Shown here piece by piece: positions 41,163-49,318 of a stretch of 64,000 bases of DNA; within the stretch, counting starts at the first letter, position 1, and every line of letters starts with the position of its first letter. The DNA is from Oscillospiraceae bacterium (lineage in GTDB: Bacteria > Bacillota > Clostridia > Oscillospirales > Oscillospiraceae), in contig AP025582.1 of the NCBI GenBank assembly GCA_022846075.1, positions 1,426,001-1,490,000 on the forward strand, in the 5' to 3' direction. The notes under the pieces are model-generated. The model saw only the letters and a list, made by a program, of their open reading frames with translations. It did no database searches and had not been told where the DNA came from. A program made the translations under genes and the position numbers.

Positions 41163-42041
41163 ATGTCGGAACCGATCGTTTTTGGCCTCCCCATCAGTCT
41201 GGCCTTCCTCTATTTTATCGTCTATTCCTGCCTGGGCTGGTGTATGGAGACAGTGTACTGCTCCGTCCTGGAGCGGCGGTTCGTCCCCCGGGGCTTTCTG
41301 TACGGCCCCATGTGCCCCATCTACGGGGTGGGGGTGCTGATGATGATCTGCTGGTTCCAGCCTCTCATGGACAGCCCCGTGCTCTTCTATCTGGTGGCCA
41401 CCGTGTGCATGTCGGCCTGGGAGTACTTCGTGGGCTGGTTCCTGGAAACCACCACCCATGTCAAGTACTGGGATTACAGCATGTATAAGTTCAACATCAA
41501 AGGGCGCATCTGCCTTTGGGTGTGTCTGATGTGGGGCGTTTTGTCCTTCCTGGTCCTCTATTTTGTCCACCCCCTGGTGGCGGGACAGCTGGACCGCATC
41601 CCCCTCATCCCCCGGTACATCCTGGATGGGGTGCTGCTGGGCATCCTTATTGCCGATACCACCGCCACCATCTATCAGCTGGCCCGCACCAGCCAGCTCC
41701 TGGCCAAGCTCCAGCAGGCCGGGGACGAGCTGCGGGTCCAGGCCCACCTGGGCCGGGCGGAGCTTTCCGACTATCTGGAGGAGGCCCGCTCCAACTTCTC
41801 CGACCGGCTGGACGATCTGCTTCCCGATGACCTGGATGAGGCCAGCCGGGCTCTCAAGGTCCGTTACGATGAGCTGATGGCCCACACCGAACGCCTCAGC
41901 CGCCGGTTCCGGGCCCATTACAGCCACATGACCGCCGCCGGCCGTTCGGACGCGCTGGAGAGCGTAAAGCGTATGGGAGAACAGCTCAAGGAGAAGCTGG
42001 ACGAGAACAAACGCGCCAGAAAAAACAGTGGAAAATCCTAA
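41163..42041 (+). CDS. Putative ABC transporter permease, CmpB-like (PF06541 type)
   Basis: A 292-residue membrane protein. The N-terminal 170 residues hold four to five helices with the family-typical YSCLGWCMETVYCSVLERRF and PRGFLYGPMCPIYGVG. The C-terminal 110 residues are a charged helical, coiled-coil-like tail that is cytoplasmic. The family is annotated as putative ABC permease without firm experimental support. ATG 41163 follows GAGGAG; the upstream frame overlaps the DUF4364 gene and lacks a ribosome site. A terminator follows. Confidence 0.85.
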   Translation: MSEPIVFGLPISLAFLYFIVYSCLGWCMETVYCSVLERRFVPRGFLYGPMCPIYGVGVLMMICWFQPLMDSPVLFYLVATVCMSAWEYFVGWFLETTTHVKYWDYSMYKFNIKGRICLWVCLMWGVLSFLVLYFVHPLVAGQLDRIPLIPRYILDGVLLGILIADTTATIYQLARTSQLLAKLQQAGDELRVQAHLGRAELSDYLEEARSNFSDRLDDLLPDDLDEASRALKVRYDELMAHTERLSRRFRAHYSHMTAAGRSDALESVKRMGEQLKEKLDENKRARKNSGKS

Positions 42042-42055
42042 ATATGGAGATATTG

Positions 42056-42099
42056 GCCCGGGCCGTGGACACAGTTCCGCGGTCCGGGCTCTGTTATTT
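42056..42099 (+). terminator. Terminator of the 39968-42041 operon
   Basis: Thirteen-base arms (42056-42068 with 42077-42089) containing two G-T pairs, eight-base loop, and a T-rich tail. Confidence 0.75.
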
Positions 42100-42471
42100 A
42101 TTGAAGATAATTAAATTGCAAGTTATGTATACTAAACCGGCCGTATAAGAATAGTGGAATATAGGCTTTCCTGGTGTGGAAAAGAATGTGGAAAAGTGGA
42201 AAAACCACTGGGAGAGCGTGGGGGAGAGTCGGTGGAAAAGTCGGTGGGAAATGTGAATAACTTTTTGTAGAATGAATTATCCGCCTTCGTTATGTCAAAT
42301 TTCGAGCAGAAAATTAAGTTCTGAAAAAGGAGAAAAACAGGAGTTTTCGAACCCTTTTACGGATATGTCCCAAAGGCATGGCGTCCTGGCCCGAAATCAG
42401 GAATACAGGTTGTATTTTTGTTGAGTAAAGGGCCGCCCGGCGGCACATACTGGCAGAAAGGGAGGGATACC
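42100..42471. other. AT-rich intergenic region upstream of tepA
   Basis: No gene is supported. It holds a TATACT (42128-42133) without a good -35, the GTGGAAAAG-rich cluster at 42175-42260, and the tepA ribosome site GGGAGGG at its end. The base composition is clearly lower in GC than the flanking genes. Confidence 0.6.
42175..42260. promoter_or_regulatory. Cluster of DnaA-box-like 9-mers
   Basis: On the minus strand three exact matches to the bacterial DnaA-box consensus TTWTNCACA: TTTTCCACA at 42183-42175 and at 42195-42187 (starts 12 bases apart), and TTATTCACA at 42260-42252. Near matches at 42196-42204 and 42231-42239 (GTGGAAAA cores). No dnaA or dnaN gene is in the window. Confidence 0.45.
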
Positions 42472-43188
42472 ATGGAAGAACAGGAACAGCGCCAGGAAGA
42501 GCGGCGGGATATCGAGGAGTTCGGCTCTTCGCTGATCAAGACCCGGCGGGGAACCATCCATACGCTGACCATCGTGGGGCAGGTGGAGGGCCACCAACTG
42601 CTGCCGCCCACGGCCAAGACCACCAAGTACGAGCACGTGCTGCCCCTGCTGGCCCTGATCGAGGAGAGCGACGAGGTGGACGGCCTGCTGGTGCTCCTCA
42701 ACACGGTGGGAGGAGACATCGAGGCGGGGCTCGGCATCGCGGAGATGATCGCCGGGATGAAGAAGCCCACGGTGTCTCTGGTGCTGGGGGGCGGCCACTC
42801 CATTGGGGTGCCGCTTGCGGTGGCGGCCAAGACCTCCTTTATCGCCCCATCGGCGGCCATGACCATCCACCCGGTGCGGCTGAGCGGGACGGTTATCGGA
42901 GTGAGCCAGATGTTTCACTATTTCGAGCGGACCCAGGAGCGGATCCTGCAGTTTGTCACCCGCAACAGCGGGGTCAATCGGGAGGATTTTATCAAGCTGA
43001 TGCTCAATACCGGGGAACTGACGGGGGACATCGGCAGCGTGCTCTACGGGGAAGAGGCGGTGTCCCTGGGCCTGATCGACCGTTTGGGAGGGCTGTCCGA
43101 CGCTCTGGAGTGTCTGCACGGGCAGATCGAGGCGCGGAAAAAGGAAACGGGGCCGGAAGAGCCCCGGGAAGAGGAGAGCGGGGGATGA
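42472..43188 (+). CDS. tepA: ClpP-like serine protease, TepA/YmfB type
   Basis: A 238-residue ClpP-fold protein of the TepA (YmfB) branch. The oxyanion segment NTVGGDIEAGL, the nucleophile motif GGGHSIGVPLA (Ser near residue 107) and the His-containing AMTIHPVRLSG (His near 132) are all present, so it is probably an active cytoplasmic peptidase. In Bacillus tepA lies directly before spoIIIE; here uppP is inserted between them and ftsK. ATG 42472 follows GGGAGGG. A terminator overlaps the stop codon. Confidence 0.88.
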   Translation: MEEQEQRQEERRDIEEFGSSLIKTRRGTIHTLTIVGQVEGHQLLPPTAKTTKYEHVLPLLALIEESDEVDGLLVLLNTVGGDIEAGLGIAEMIAGMKKPTVSLVLGGGHSIGVPLAVAAKTSFIAPSAAMTIHPVRLSGTVIGVSQMFHYFERTQERILQFVTRNSGVNREDFIKLMLNTGELTGDIGSVLYGEEAVSLGLIDRLGGLSDALECLHGQIEARKKETGPEEPREEESGG

Positions 43189-43201
43189 CCCCCGCTTTTT
43201 C
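43177..43201 (+). terminator. Terminator overlapping the tepA stop codon
   Basis: AGCGGGGG-ATGA-CCCCCGCT followed by TTTTTC; the loop contains the TGA stop. Confidence 0.85.
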
Positions 43202-43400
43202 TCTGCCGTAAAAAGATTCTGGAAATACCGGAGGGATTGTGTTAATATAAATACGTATGTCCTATCCGGAGCAGCGCGCGAAATGACCAGCGGTCCTTCG
43301 GCGGCGGAAATGGCATGGGCCCATGTCTCCCCGCTTTTTGAAACCGCCGCCTATTCCGCGGATTGCGCCGGGGATGATACTGATTTTGGAGGGAAACAAA

Positions 43401-44246
43401 TTGACATATTTATCGTCCGTCCTGATGGGCGTTTTGCAGGGCATCGCGGAGTTCCTGCCCATCTCCAGCTCCGGCCATCTGGCCCTGTTCCAGCATTTCT
43501 TCGGCATGGAGGACTTCGAGTCCACCCAGCTTTTCTTCACTGTCATGCTCCACTTCGGCACGCTGGTCTCGGTATTCATCTACTACTGGCATGATATCGT
43601 CGACATGATCCGGGAGTTTTTTTTGGCGATCGGCGACCTCTTTTCCCGCCGGGGAACCCGGCAGAAAGCCCAGACCCCGCCCGCCCGGCGGATGGTCCTC
43701 CTCATCATTGTGGCCACCCTGCCCCTGTTCGTGGTGCTCCCGGTGAAGGACCTCATTGAGGCGGCCACCGGGAACGTGGTCTTTGTCTCTCTGGCGCTGA
43801 TCGCCACCGGCTTCCTGCTCTTTTTCTCCGACCGGTTTGCCCGGGGCCGCAAGACCGCCCGCACCGCCACCCTGGCGGACGCGGTGCTGGTGGGCTGCGC
43901 CCAGGCGGTGGGGACCCTCCCCGGCATCTCCCGCTCCGGTATGACCATTTCCGCCGGGATGCTCCGGGGCTACGACCGCACCTTCGCCGTCCGGTTCTCC
44001 TTTCTTATGTCCCTGCCCGCCGTTTTCGGCGCCACCCTCCTGGAGCTGAAGGACGCTTTGGAGGTGGGGCTGGATCCGGCCATCCTGCCCTATTGCGCCG
44101 TCGGCATGGTGGTGGCCGGGGTGGTGGGTTATTTCGCCATCCGCCTGGTCAACCTGCTGGCCGACAAAGGCAAGTTCGGCGCCTTCGCCTACTACTGCTG
44201 GGCGGTGGGCCTGGTGTCCCTTGTGGCGGGATTTTTGGTGAAATAA
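43401..44246 (+). CDS. uppP: Undecaprenyl-diphosphatase UppP (BacA family)
   Basis: A 281-residue polytopic phosphatase that recycles undecaprenyl pyrophosphate outside the membrane for cell-wall synthesis. Family motifs are intact: EFLPISSSGHL near residue 20 and PGISRSGMT near 170, with seven to eight helices. The start is TTG at 43401, with GGAGGG 7 bases upstream; this gives the usual UppP beginning LTYLSSVLMGVLQGIAEF. Extending upstream would add a Pro-rich non-family segment. Confidence 0.95.
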   Translation: MTYLSSVLMGVLQGIAEFLPISSSGHLALFQHFFGMEDFESTQLFFTVMLHFGTLVSVFIYYWHDIVDMIREFFLAIGDLFSRRGTRQKAQTPPARRMVLLIIVATLPLFVVLPVKDLIEAATGNVVFVSLALIATGFLLFFSDRFARGRKTARTATLADAVLVGCAQAVGTLPGISRSGMTISAGMLRGYDRTFAVRFSFLMSLPAVFGATLLELKDALEVGLDPAILPYCAVGMVVAGVVGYFAIRLVNLLADKGKFGAFAYYCWAVGLVSLVAGFLVK

Positions 44247-44348
44247 GCCCGCCAGCCTGGGCCGCAGGGGGAGCCTGTGCTTGGGTTTCCCCGGGCGGCG
44301 GACAAGCCCTGTACAAAAGATCGACTTTACCACCCCTGAAAGGATTTG

Positions 44349-47033
44349 ATGACCATGGCCACCACACAAAAGAAGACCAGTGCCAATACCCGGAAACCCT
44401 CCGGCTCCTCCAGCCGTTCGGGGGGCTCCAGGAGCGGTTCCAGCCGGAAAAAGGCCCCGGAGGTGAAGCCCATCCGCCGGGAGATCGGGGCGCTGGTATG
44501 CCTGCTGCTGGCTGTTTTTTCCGCTTTGGGTTATTTTCAGGTGGAGGCCATTTTCATTGACTTTTTCTGCGGTACGATGAAGGGGCTCATCGGATATGGC
44601 TATTGGCTCCTGCCCCCGGCCCTTCTCGTCTCCAGCGCCATTCTGGCCTTCCACCGGGGCCGCCCCGTGCGGCTGCGGGTATGGTGCGCCATGCTGATGC
44701 CTGTCCTGGCCGGCGGTTTCCTCCATATGCTGCTGGCCAAAGGGAATTATGTCTGGGACATCAAGCTCTTCGGCACCCTCTGGACGGAGGGGAAGGCCCT
44801 GGCCTCCGGCGGTGTGATCTCCGGTCTGCTGTCCCAGGCCCTCATCGCCGTGTTCAGCAAGATCGGCGCCGGGATCATCTTTGTCCTGGCCGTGGCGGGC
44901 CTGCTGATGGGTGCCTGCCGGATCACCCCCATGGATATCCTGGACTGGTTCAAGGACCGGCCCCATCCGGAGTATGAGGAGGAAGAGCTCCCCGAGCCGG
45001 AGCCCGCCCCCAAGCAGAGCCGCCCCGCCCCCATCCAGCGGGAGAAGCGCCGCCCTGCCATCGACATCCCCGTGGACGACGGCCCAAGGCCCCAGGAGGA
45101 GCCTCAGAGCGAGCCGGAGCCGGTGAAGAAGGGCCTGTTTGACCGCAGGCCCAAGGTGCCCACCCCGGACCAGCTTCTCACCGGTGCCGCCGCCCAGCCC
45201 GAGGAGCCCGCCGCCGCCCAGGAGCCCCCCGTGCCCCCGGTGACGCCCCCCGAGCCCTTCCCGCTGCCCAAGGAGGAGATCCTGGAGCAGGTGTCCAAAC
45301 CCGCTGAACCGGCCCCCGCCATGCCCGAGATCGTCCGGGAGCCGGCGGTGCCTAAGCTGAAGAAGGGGGACGCCGCCGAGGCGGCCGCCCAGGTCACCCA
45401 GGAGGTGGCCGAGGCATTGAGCCAGGCTGCCCCCGCCTATCAATACCCCCCCGTGTCCCTTCTGCGGGAGGGGGAGGAGACCGATTCCGCCGGGGTGTCC
45501 GGGGAACTGCGGGCCAACCAGACCCGGCTCACCGACACCATCCACTCCTTCGGCATCGACGCCAGCATCGTCAACGTCACCCGGGGCCCCTCGGTCACCC
45601 GGTATGAATTGGAGCTGGACCAGGGTGTGCGCCTCAATAAGCTCACCAACCTGGCCGACGACATCGCACTGGCCCTGGGGGCCTCCGGCGTGCGCATCGC
45701 CCCTATTCCGGACAAGATCTCCATGGTGGGCATCGAGGTGCCCAACAAGCTGGTCTCCCCGGTGCAGATCCATGATGTCATCGACTCCAAGCAGTTCCGG
45801 GACCACAGCTCCAAGGTGGCCTTCGCCCTGGGCAAGGACATCGGCGGCAACTGCATCGTGGGCAACATCGCCAAGCTGCCCCACCTGCTCATCGCCGGTA
45901 CCACCGGCTCCGGTAAGTCGGTGTGCACCAACTCCCTCATTATCTCCCTCCTCTATAAGGCCACCCCCGAGGAGGTCCGCCTCATCATGGTGGACCCCAA
46001 GATGGTGGAGCTGGGCATCTACAACGGCATCCCCCATCTGCTCATCCCCGTGGTCACCGACCCCAAGAAGGCCGCCGGGGCCCTCCAGTGGGCGGTCACC
46101 GAGATGATGAAGCGCTACCGGGCCTTCTCCGAGGTGGGGGTCCGGGATTTGGCGTCTTACAATTCCATGGCCGTCAAAACAGAGGGAATGACCAAAATGC
46201 CCCAGGTGGTGGTGGTCATCGACGAGCTGGCCGACCTGATGCTGGTGGCCGCCAAGGAGGTGGAGGAGTCCATCTGCCGGGTGGCCCAGATGGGCCGCGC
46301 CGCCGGGATGCATCTCATCATCGCCACCCAGCGGCCCTCCGCCGACGTGATCACCGGCCTGATGAAGGCCAACATCCCCTCCCGCATCGCCTTCGCCGTG
46401 GCCTCCTCCCTGGAGTCCCGCATCATTCTGGATCAGACCGGCGCGGAAAAGCTGGTGGGCCGGGGGGATATGCTCTACTTCCCCCTGGGCTCCGGCAAGC
46501 CCACCCGGGTCCAGGGCTGCCTTATCTCCGACGAAGAGGTGGCCAGCGTAGTGGAGTTTGTGAAGGAGAGCGGCTCGGCCCAGTACGACGAGGCCGTCCT
46601 TCACGAGATCGAGCAGAACGTGGCAGACAAGGAGAAGGGGAGCAAGGGTGTGGGCGGCTCCGCCCCCGAGGACGTGGATGACGCCTACGACGAGCTGCTC
46701 CCCTCCGCCATCGAGGTGGTGGTGGAGACGGGCATGGCCTCCGTCTCCATGCTCCAGCGACGGCTGAAGCTGGGCTATTCCAGGGCCGCCCGGCTGGTGG
46801 ACCAGATGGAGGAGAAAGGGATCGTCGGTCCCTTCGAGGGTTCCAAGCCCCGGCAGGTGTTGATCACCAAGGACCAGTGGCAGGAGATGCAGTACAAGCA
46901 GGGCATGGTGGATCTGGCCCCCGACGCTCCGCCCATTTCCGAGCCGGTGCCCGAGGAGCTGGAATTTGAGGGGGACGCCATCCCTCAAAGCCGTGATCTG
47001 CCGCCCTTCGATATGGACGGCGAGGATTTTTGA
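44349..47033 (+). CDS. ftsK: DNA translocase FtsK/SpoIIIE
   Basis: An 894-residue DNA pump that moves chromosome DNA through the closing septum. Order: Ser/Arg-rich N-terminus, four to five membrane helices (about 45-195), a long Pro/Glu-rich linker (about 200-370), alpha domain, RecA-like motor with Walker A GTTGSGKS near 515 and Walker B VVVIDELADL near 622, and a C-terminal gamma winged helix (SVSMLQRRLKLGYSRAARLVDQME) that reads KOPS/SRS-type sites. In a spore former this may be SpoIIIE. Start ATG 44349 or 44355; AAAGGA lies 4 or 10 bases upstream. Confidence 0.95.
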   Translation: MTMATTQKKTSANTRKPSGSSSRSGGSRSGSSRKKAPEVKPIRREIGALVCLLLAVFSALGYFQVEAIFIDFFCGTMKGLIGYGYWLLPPALLVSSAILAFHRGRPVRLRVWCAMLMPVLAGGFLHMLLAKGNYVWDIKLFGTLWTEGKALASGGVISGLLSQALIAVFSKIGAGIIFVLAVAGLLMGACRITPMDILDWFKDRPHPEYEEEELPEPEPAPKQSRPAPIQREKRRPAIDIPVDDGPRPQEEPQSEPEPVKKGLFDRRPKVPTPDQLLTGAAAQPEEPAAAQEPPVPPVTPPEPFPLPKEEILEQVSKPAEPAPAMPEIVREPAVPKLKKGDAAEAAAQVTQEVAEALSQAAPAYQYPPVSLLREGEETDSAGVSGELRANQTRLTDTIHSFGIDASIVNVTRGPSVTRYELELDQGVRLNKLTNLADDIALALGASGVRIAPIPDKISMVGIEVPNKLVSPVQIHDVIDSKQFRDHSSKVAFALGKDIGGNCIVGNIAKLPHLLIAGTTGSGKSVCTNSLIISLLYKATPEEVRLIMVDPKMVELGIYNGIPHLLIPVVTDPKKAAGALQWAVTEMMKRYRAFSEVGVRDLASYNSMAVKTEGMTKMPQVVVVIDELADLMLVAAKEVEESICRVAQMGRAAGMHLIIATQRPSADVITGLMKANIPSRIAFAVASSLESRIILDQTGAEKLVGRGDMLYFPLGSGKPTRVQGCLISDEEVASVVEFVKESGSAQYDEAVLHEIEQNVADKEKGSKGVGGSAPEDVDDAYDELLPSAIEVVVETGMASVSMLQRRLKLGYSRAARLVDQMEEKGIVGPFEGSKPRQVLITKDQWQEMQYKQGMVDLAPDAPPISEPVPEELEFEGDAIPQSRDLPPFDMDGEDF

Positions 47034-47147
47034 TGGCGGTGCCTCGGCTGGCGGAGCGCGCCGTTCTGCTCCTGGGCGGGGGCAGATCGGTGGACTTTGC
47101 CCAAGGTCAGGAGCCTAAAAAATTTTGATTCTTTTGGAAAAAAGAAC

Positions 47148-47176
47148 TTGCATTTTGCCGCTCACTATGCTAATAT
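47148..47176 (+). promoter_or_regulatory. Promoter of tRNA-Arg(ACG)
   Basis: TTGCAT (47148-47153), 17-base spacer, TAATAT (47171-47176), 25 bases before the tRNA. Confidence 0.7.
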
Positions 47177-47201
47177 TAATAAGCTGTCGGTGAGACGGTA
47201 T

Positions 47202-47278
47202 GCGGCTGTAGCTCAGCTGGATAGAGTGACTGGCTACGAACCAGTAGGTCGGGGGTTCGAGTCCCTCCAGCCGTACCA
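47202..47278 (+). tRNA. tRNA-Arg (anticodon ACG)
   Basis: Acceptor GCGGCTG with CAGCCGT, anticodon stem ACTGG/CCAGT enclosing loop CTACGAA, so anticodon ACG (inosine-modified, CGU/CGC/CGA). 3' CCA encoded at 47276-47278. It marks the left border of the AT-rich accessory region. Confidence 0.95.
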
Positions 47279-47285
47279 AATGAAT

Positions 47286-47344
47286 GAGGCCTTGGGTATT
47301 GAACAGTTTTCTTAGACTGTCTAATACTCAAGGCCTTGTTTTTT
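47286..47344 (+). terminator. Terminator after tRNA-Arg(ACG)
   Basis: Long interrupted stem GGCCTTGGGTATT ... ACAGT with ACTGT ... AATACTCAAGGCC, followed by TTGTTTTTTG. Confidence 0.85.
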
Positions 47345-47345
47345 G

Positions 47346-47376
47346 CCAGAAAGCCTGATGAAATCAGGCTTTCTGG
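47346..47376. terminator. Second hairpin after the tRNA
   Basis: Perfect 14-bp stem CCAGAAAGCCTGAT/ATCAGGCTTTCTGG with GAA loop, then a T-rich stretch. Confidence 0.7.
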
Positions 47377-47458
47377 TATTTTGCGTTTTTCTTAGTTTAC
47401 TATTGTACGTTTATAAAAACATGAAATTGGGAGTCGAAAAAGGAAAATGAATCGGTTT

Positions 47459-48688
47459 TGAACCCTGCTTATATCTTTATCCTATCTTGCTTTTCTTGGC
47501 GTCATACAGTGCTTCAAACTTGTCAGGCGTCTTATACGCTAATGTGCTGTGGGGCCTCTGAGTGTTGTAGAAAATAATGTAGCTATCAATGCTCTCCCGG
47601 AATTGCCGCTCTGACTTGTACTGAGTACGGTAAATCTCTTCCCGCTTCATCGAGGCAAAAAATGATTCCGCAACAGCATTGTCATGGGGCCGACCTGATT
47701 TGGAAAATGATTGGACAACCTTGTTCATTCGCAGTAGTTTTCGAAACGCCTTGGAAGTATACTGGGCCCCTTGGTCACTGTGAAAAGTCAGCTCTTGCGG
47801 TGTACCTCTGCGCTGAAGCGCTCGCTTAAAGGTTGAGGTAATTAGGTAAGTGCTGTTTTTAGGTGACACCCCATGTGCAATCACTTTTCGAGAAAAGAGG
47901 TCCAAGATGACGCAGACGTATATGTACTTTTCATTGACCTTAAAACAGGTGACGTCACTGATCCAAACGAGATTTGGCTCCGATACTTGAAATTGTCGTT
48001 GCAGGATATTTTGCTTTTTCTTCATTCTAATACTCTTTTGATAGTCCCGCTTAGAATAAATACTGACACTCTGCAGCCCCATTTCCCGCATCAGCTCCGC
48101 CACATATTTAGGAGAAGTTCGAATACCTCGGTCTGCCAACACAACAGCTATTTTATTGGCACCGAACCGTTGCTGACTCTCATCAAAGACCTTCTGGATA
48201 TGCACCTTCACCTCTGCCCGACGTTTGTCATAGGCAGTGACATCCTTTCGGCGGAAGATGTGGTTATAGAAAGTACCGCGAGAAACACACAAAGCTTCGC
48301 ATAAGGTATGGACGCTGTATTGGCCGTATAACTTGGCAAGTTCTTGTAGTTTTTCTTGTAACGGAGCGGATGCAGTACAATTGACTTTTTGCAGGATTTC
48401 AAGTTTCTGCTCCAGCTTTTGGAGTTTTTGCTTCATCTTAATGAACTCTTGCTGACTGACCTCATAGCCTGATGCCGTGGTAGTCATGGTGTATGGTTTG
48501 ATCCAAGTATAAAAAGTACTCCGTGGAATGCCTGACGATGCGCAGATTTCCGCGGCACACTCCCCAGCTTGATATCGAGCTACCAATGCTTGCTTTTCTT
48601 CTGTACTTATGCTCATGATTGTATGTCTCCTTAAATAATTTAATACGACAATTAAACCAGCAAGGATAAAATGGAATTCTCACAAACA
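47459..48688 (-). mobile_element. IS3-family insertion sequence (ends approximate)
   Basis: One transposase gene fills the element. Ends are proposed only from size and from the pattern TG ... CA: TGAACCC... at 47459 and ...CACAAACA at 48688, with a weak inverted match (TTTATCC followed by a CTTGCT-like core) inside both ends. No target duplication is obvious, so the exact borders are not established. Confidence 0.55.
47477..48616 (-). CDS. IS3-family transposase
   Basis: A 379-residue transposase in one open frame. N-terminal helix-turn-helix (EKQALVARYQAGE ... IPRSTFYTWIKPY), a Lys/Gln-rich coiled coil (about 55-80), HTH_21-like segment (QYSVHTLCEALCVSRGTFYNH ... RRFGANKI-like), and an rve/DDE integrase core with Asp in WISDVTCF, Asp in FHSDQGAQY and Glu in NAVAESFFASMK. 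Most IS3 elements split this into orfA and orfB joined by a -1 frameshift; here they appear already fused. AAGGAGA precedes the ATG. Catalytic residues are intact, so it may be active. Confidence 0.93.
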   Translation of the reverse strand: MSISTEEKQALVARYQAGECAAEICASSGIPRSTFYTWIKPYTMTTTASGYEVSQQEFIKMKQKLQKLEQKLEILQKVNCTASAPLQEKLQELAKLYGQYSVHTLCEALCVSRGTFYNHIFRRKDVTAYDKRRAEVKVHIQKVFDESQQRFGANKIAVVLADRGIRTSPKYVAELMREMGLQSVSIYSKRDYQKSIRMKKKQNILQRQFQVSEPNLVWISDVTCFKVNEKYIYVCVILDLFSRKVIAHGVSPKNSTYLITSTFKRALQRRGTPQELTFHSDQGAQYTSKAFRKLLRMNKVVQSFSKSGRPHDNAVAESFFASMKREEIYRTQYKSERQFRESIDSYIIFYNTQRPHSTLAYKTPDKFEALYDAKKSKIG

Positions 48689-48694
48689 CTTTAA

Positions 48695-49177
48695 GTTATT
48701 TTTGAATTAAGCCTACGGTGTTCAGCGATGAAAAAACTCAAAGCGGCTGTGGAGAATTTTAACGGAACATTTATTGAAAGCAACTTTGAAGATAGCCTAA
48801 ACATCCTTTCCAGCGACGAAAGCAAGAGAGAGAAACTATTGTTATCCGGTCTATGATGTATACTTTGAGAAATGATTCCACATTTTGATTAATATCATGC
48901 ACGAAAAGCGAGACTTAGAAGACAATAAACATTGTTGATAATTGGATATAACTTCAAATAAAAAGCCGAGAATAGTCGAAACTATTGCTATATTATACAT
49001 TCAAAATGATGACGTTGAGTACAAAAAGCAAGAATTCTCTCGAATTATGGGTAACTAAAGCTATCTTTGTTAAAATACGTCTGGTATAATATCTTTATAG
49101 ACAATTCCTCCAACTTCATTGGATTATATAACTATGAAATTATTTCAACTATTGAAAAAATAGCCGTGTCTTTCTAG
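48695..49177 (+). pseudogene. Frameshifted remnant of an unidentified gene
   Basis: Three short open segments in different frames read like protein: one from 48695 to 48856 containing KLKAAVENFNGTFIESN and SLNILSSDESKREKLLLSGL; one ending at 49058 with IVETIAILYIQNDDVEYKK; and one from 49055 to 49177 with YVWYNIFIDNSSNFIGLYNY. Residue composition is normal and stops fall close to each frame change, as in a decayed gene. I do not recognise the family. The left end abuts the insertion sequence, which may have removed the 5' part. Confidence 0.35.
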
Positions 49178-49260
49178 CTAAATAAATATGTTTTGTTTAG
49201 CATGAGGGCCACAATTTCCGTTTTCTACGTTACTTTCCACGCGGTTATCTTCGAAATATA

Positions 49261-49292
49261 GACATACACCAGAAAATAATTTTCTGACATAC
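49261..49292. promoter_or_regulatory. Possible operator upstream of the SIR2 gene
   Basis: Perfect palindrome CAGAAAAT-A-ATTTTCTG (49270-49286) flanked on both sides by the direct repeat GACATAC (49261-49267 and 49286-49292), 27 bases before the SIR2 start. No regulator gene is adjacent. Confidence 0.35.
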
Positions 49293-49318
49293 CTCAAAAG
49301 GAAGATGGGGGAGTAAAA

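Larger units (their letters stand above)
48617..49318. other. AT-rich stretch between the insertion sequence and the SIR2 gene
   Basis: No intact gene. It contains broken coding-like segments (see the pseudogene entry) and, near its right end, a palindrome that may control the SIR2-HerA pair. The low GC is far from the window's core genes. Confidence 0.6.

Noticed and set aside
43410-46988. A 1192-codon antisense open frame across uppP and ftsK
   Set aside because: Same GC-driven shadow effect; composition is Gly/His/Gln-rich without domains.
47033-47128. A 31-codon frame starting on the ftsK stop codon
   Set aside because: Too short, no ribosome site of its own and no similarity to known small proteins.
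47240-47290. Attachment-site duplication of the tRNA-Arg 3' end at the right of the island
   Set aside because: No matching copy was seen between 52000 and 52900 and there is no integrase gene.
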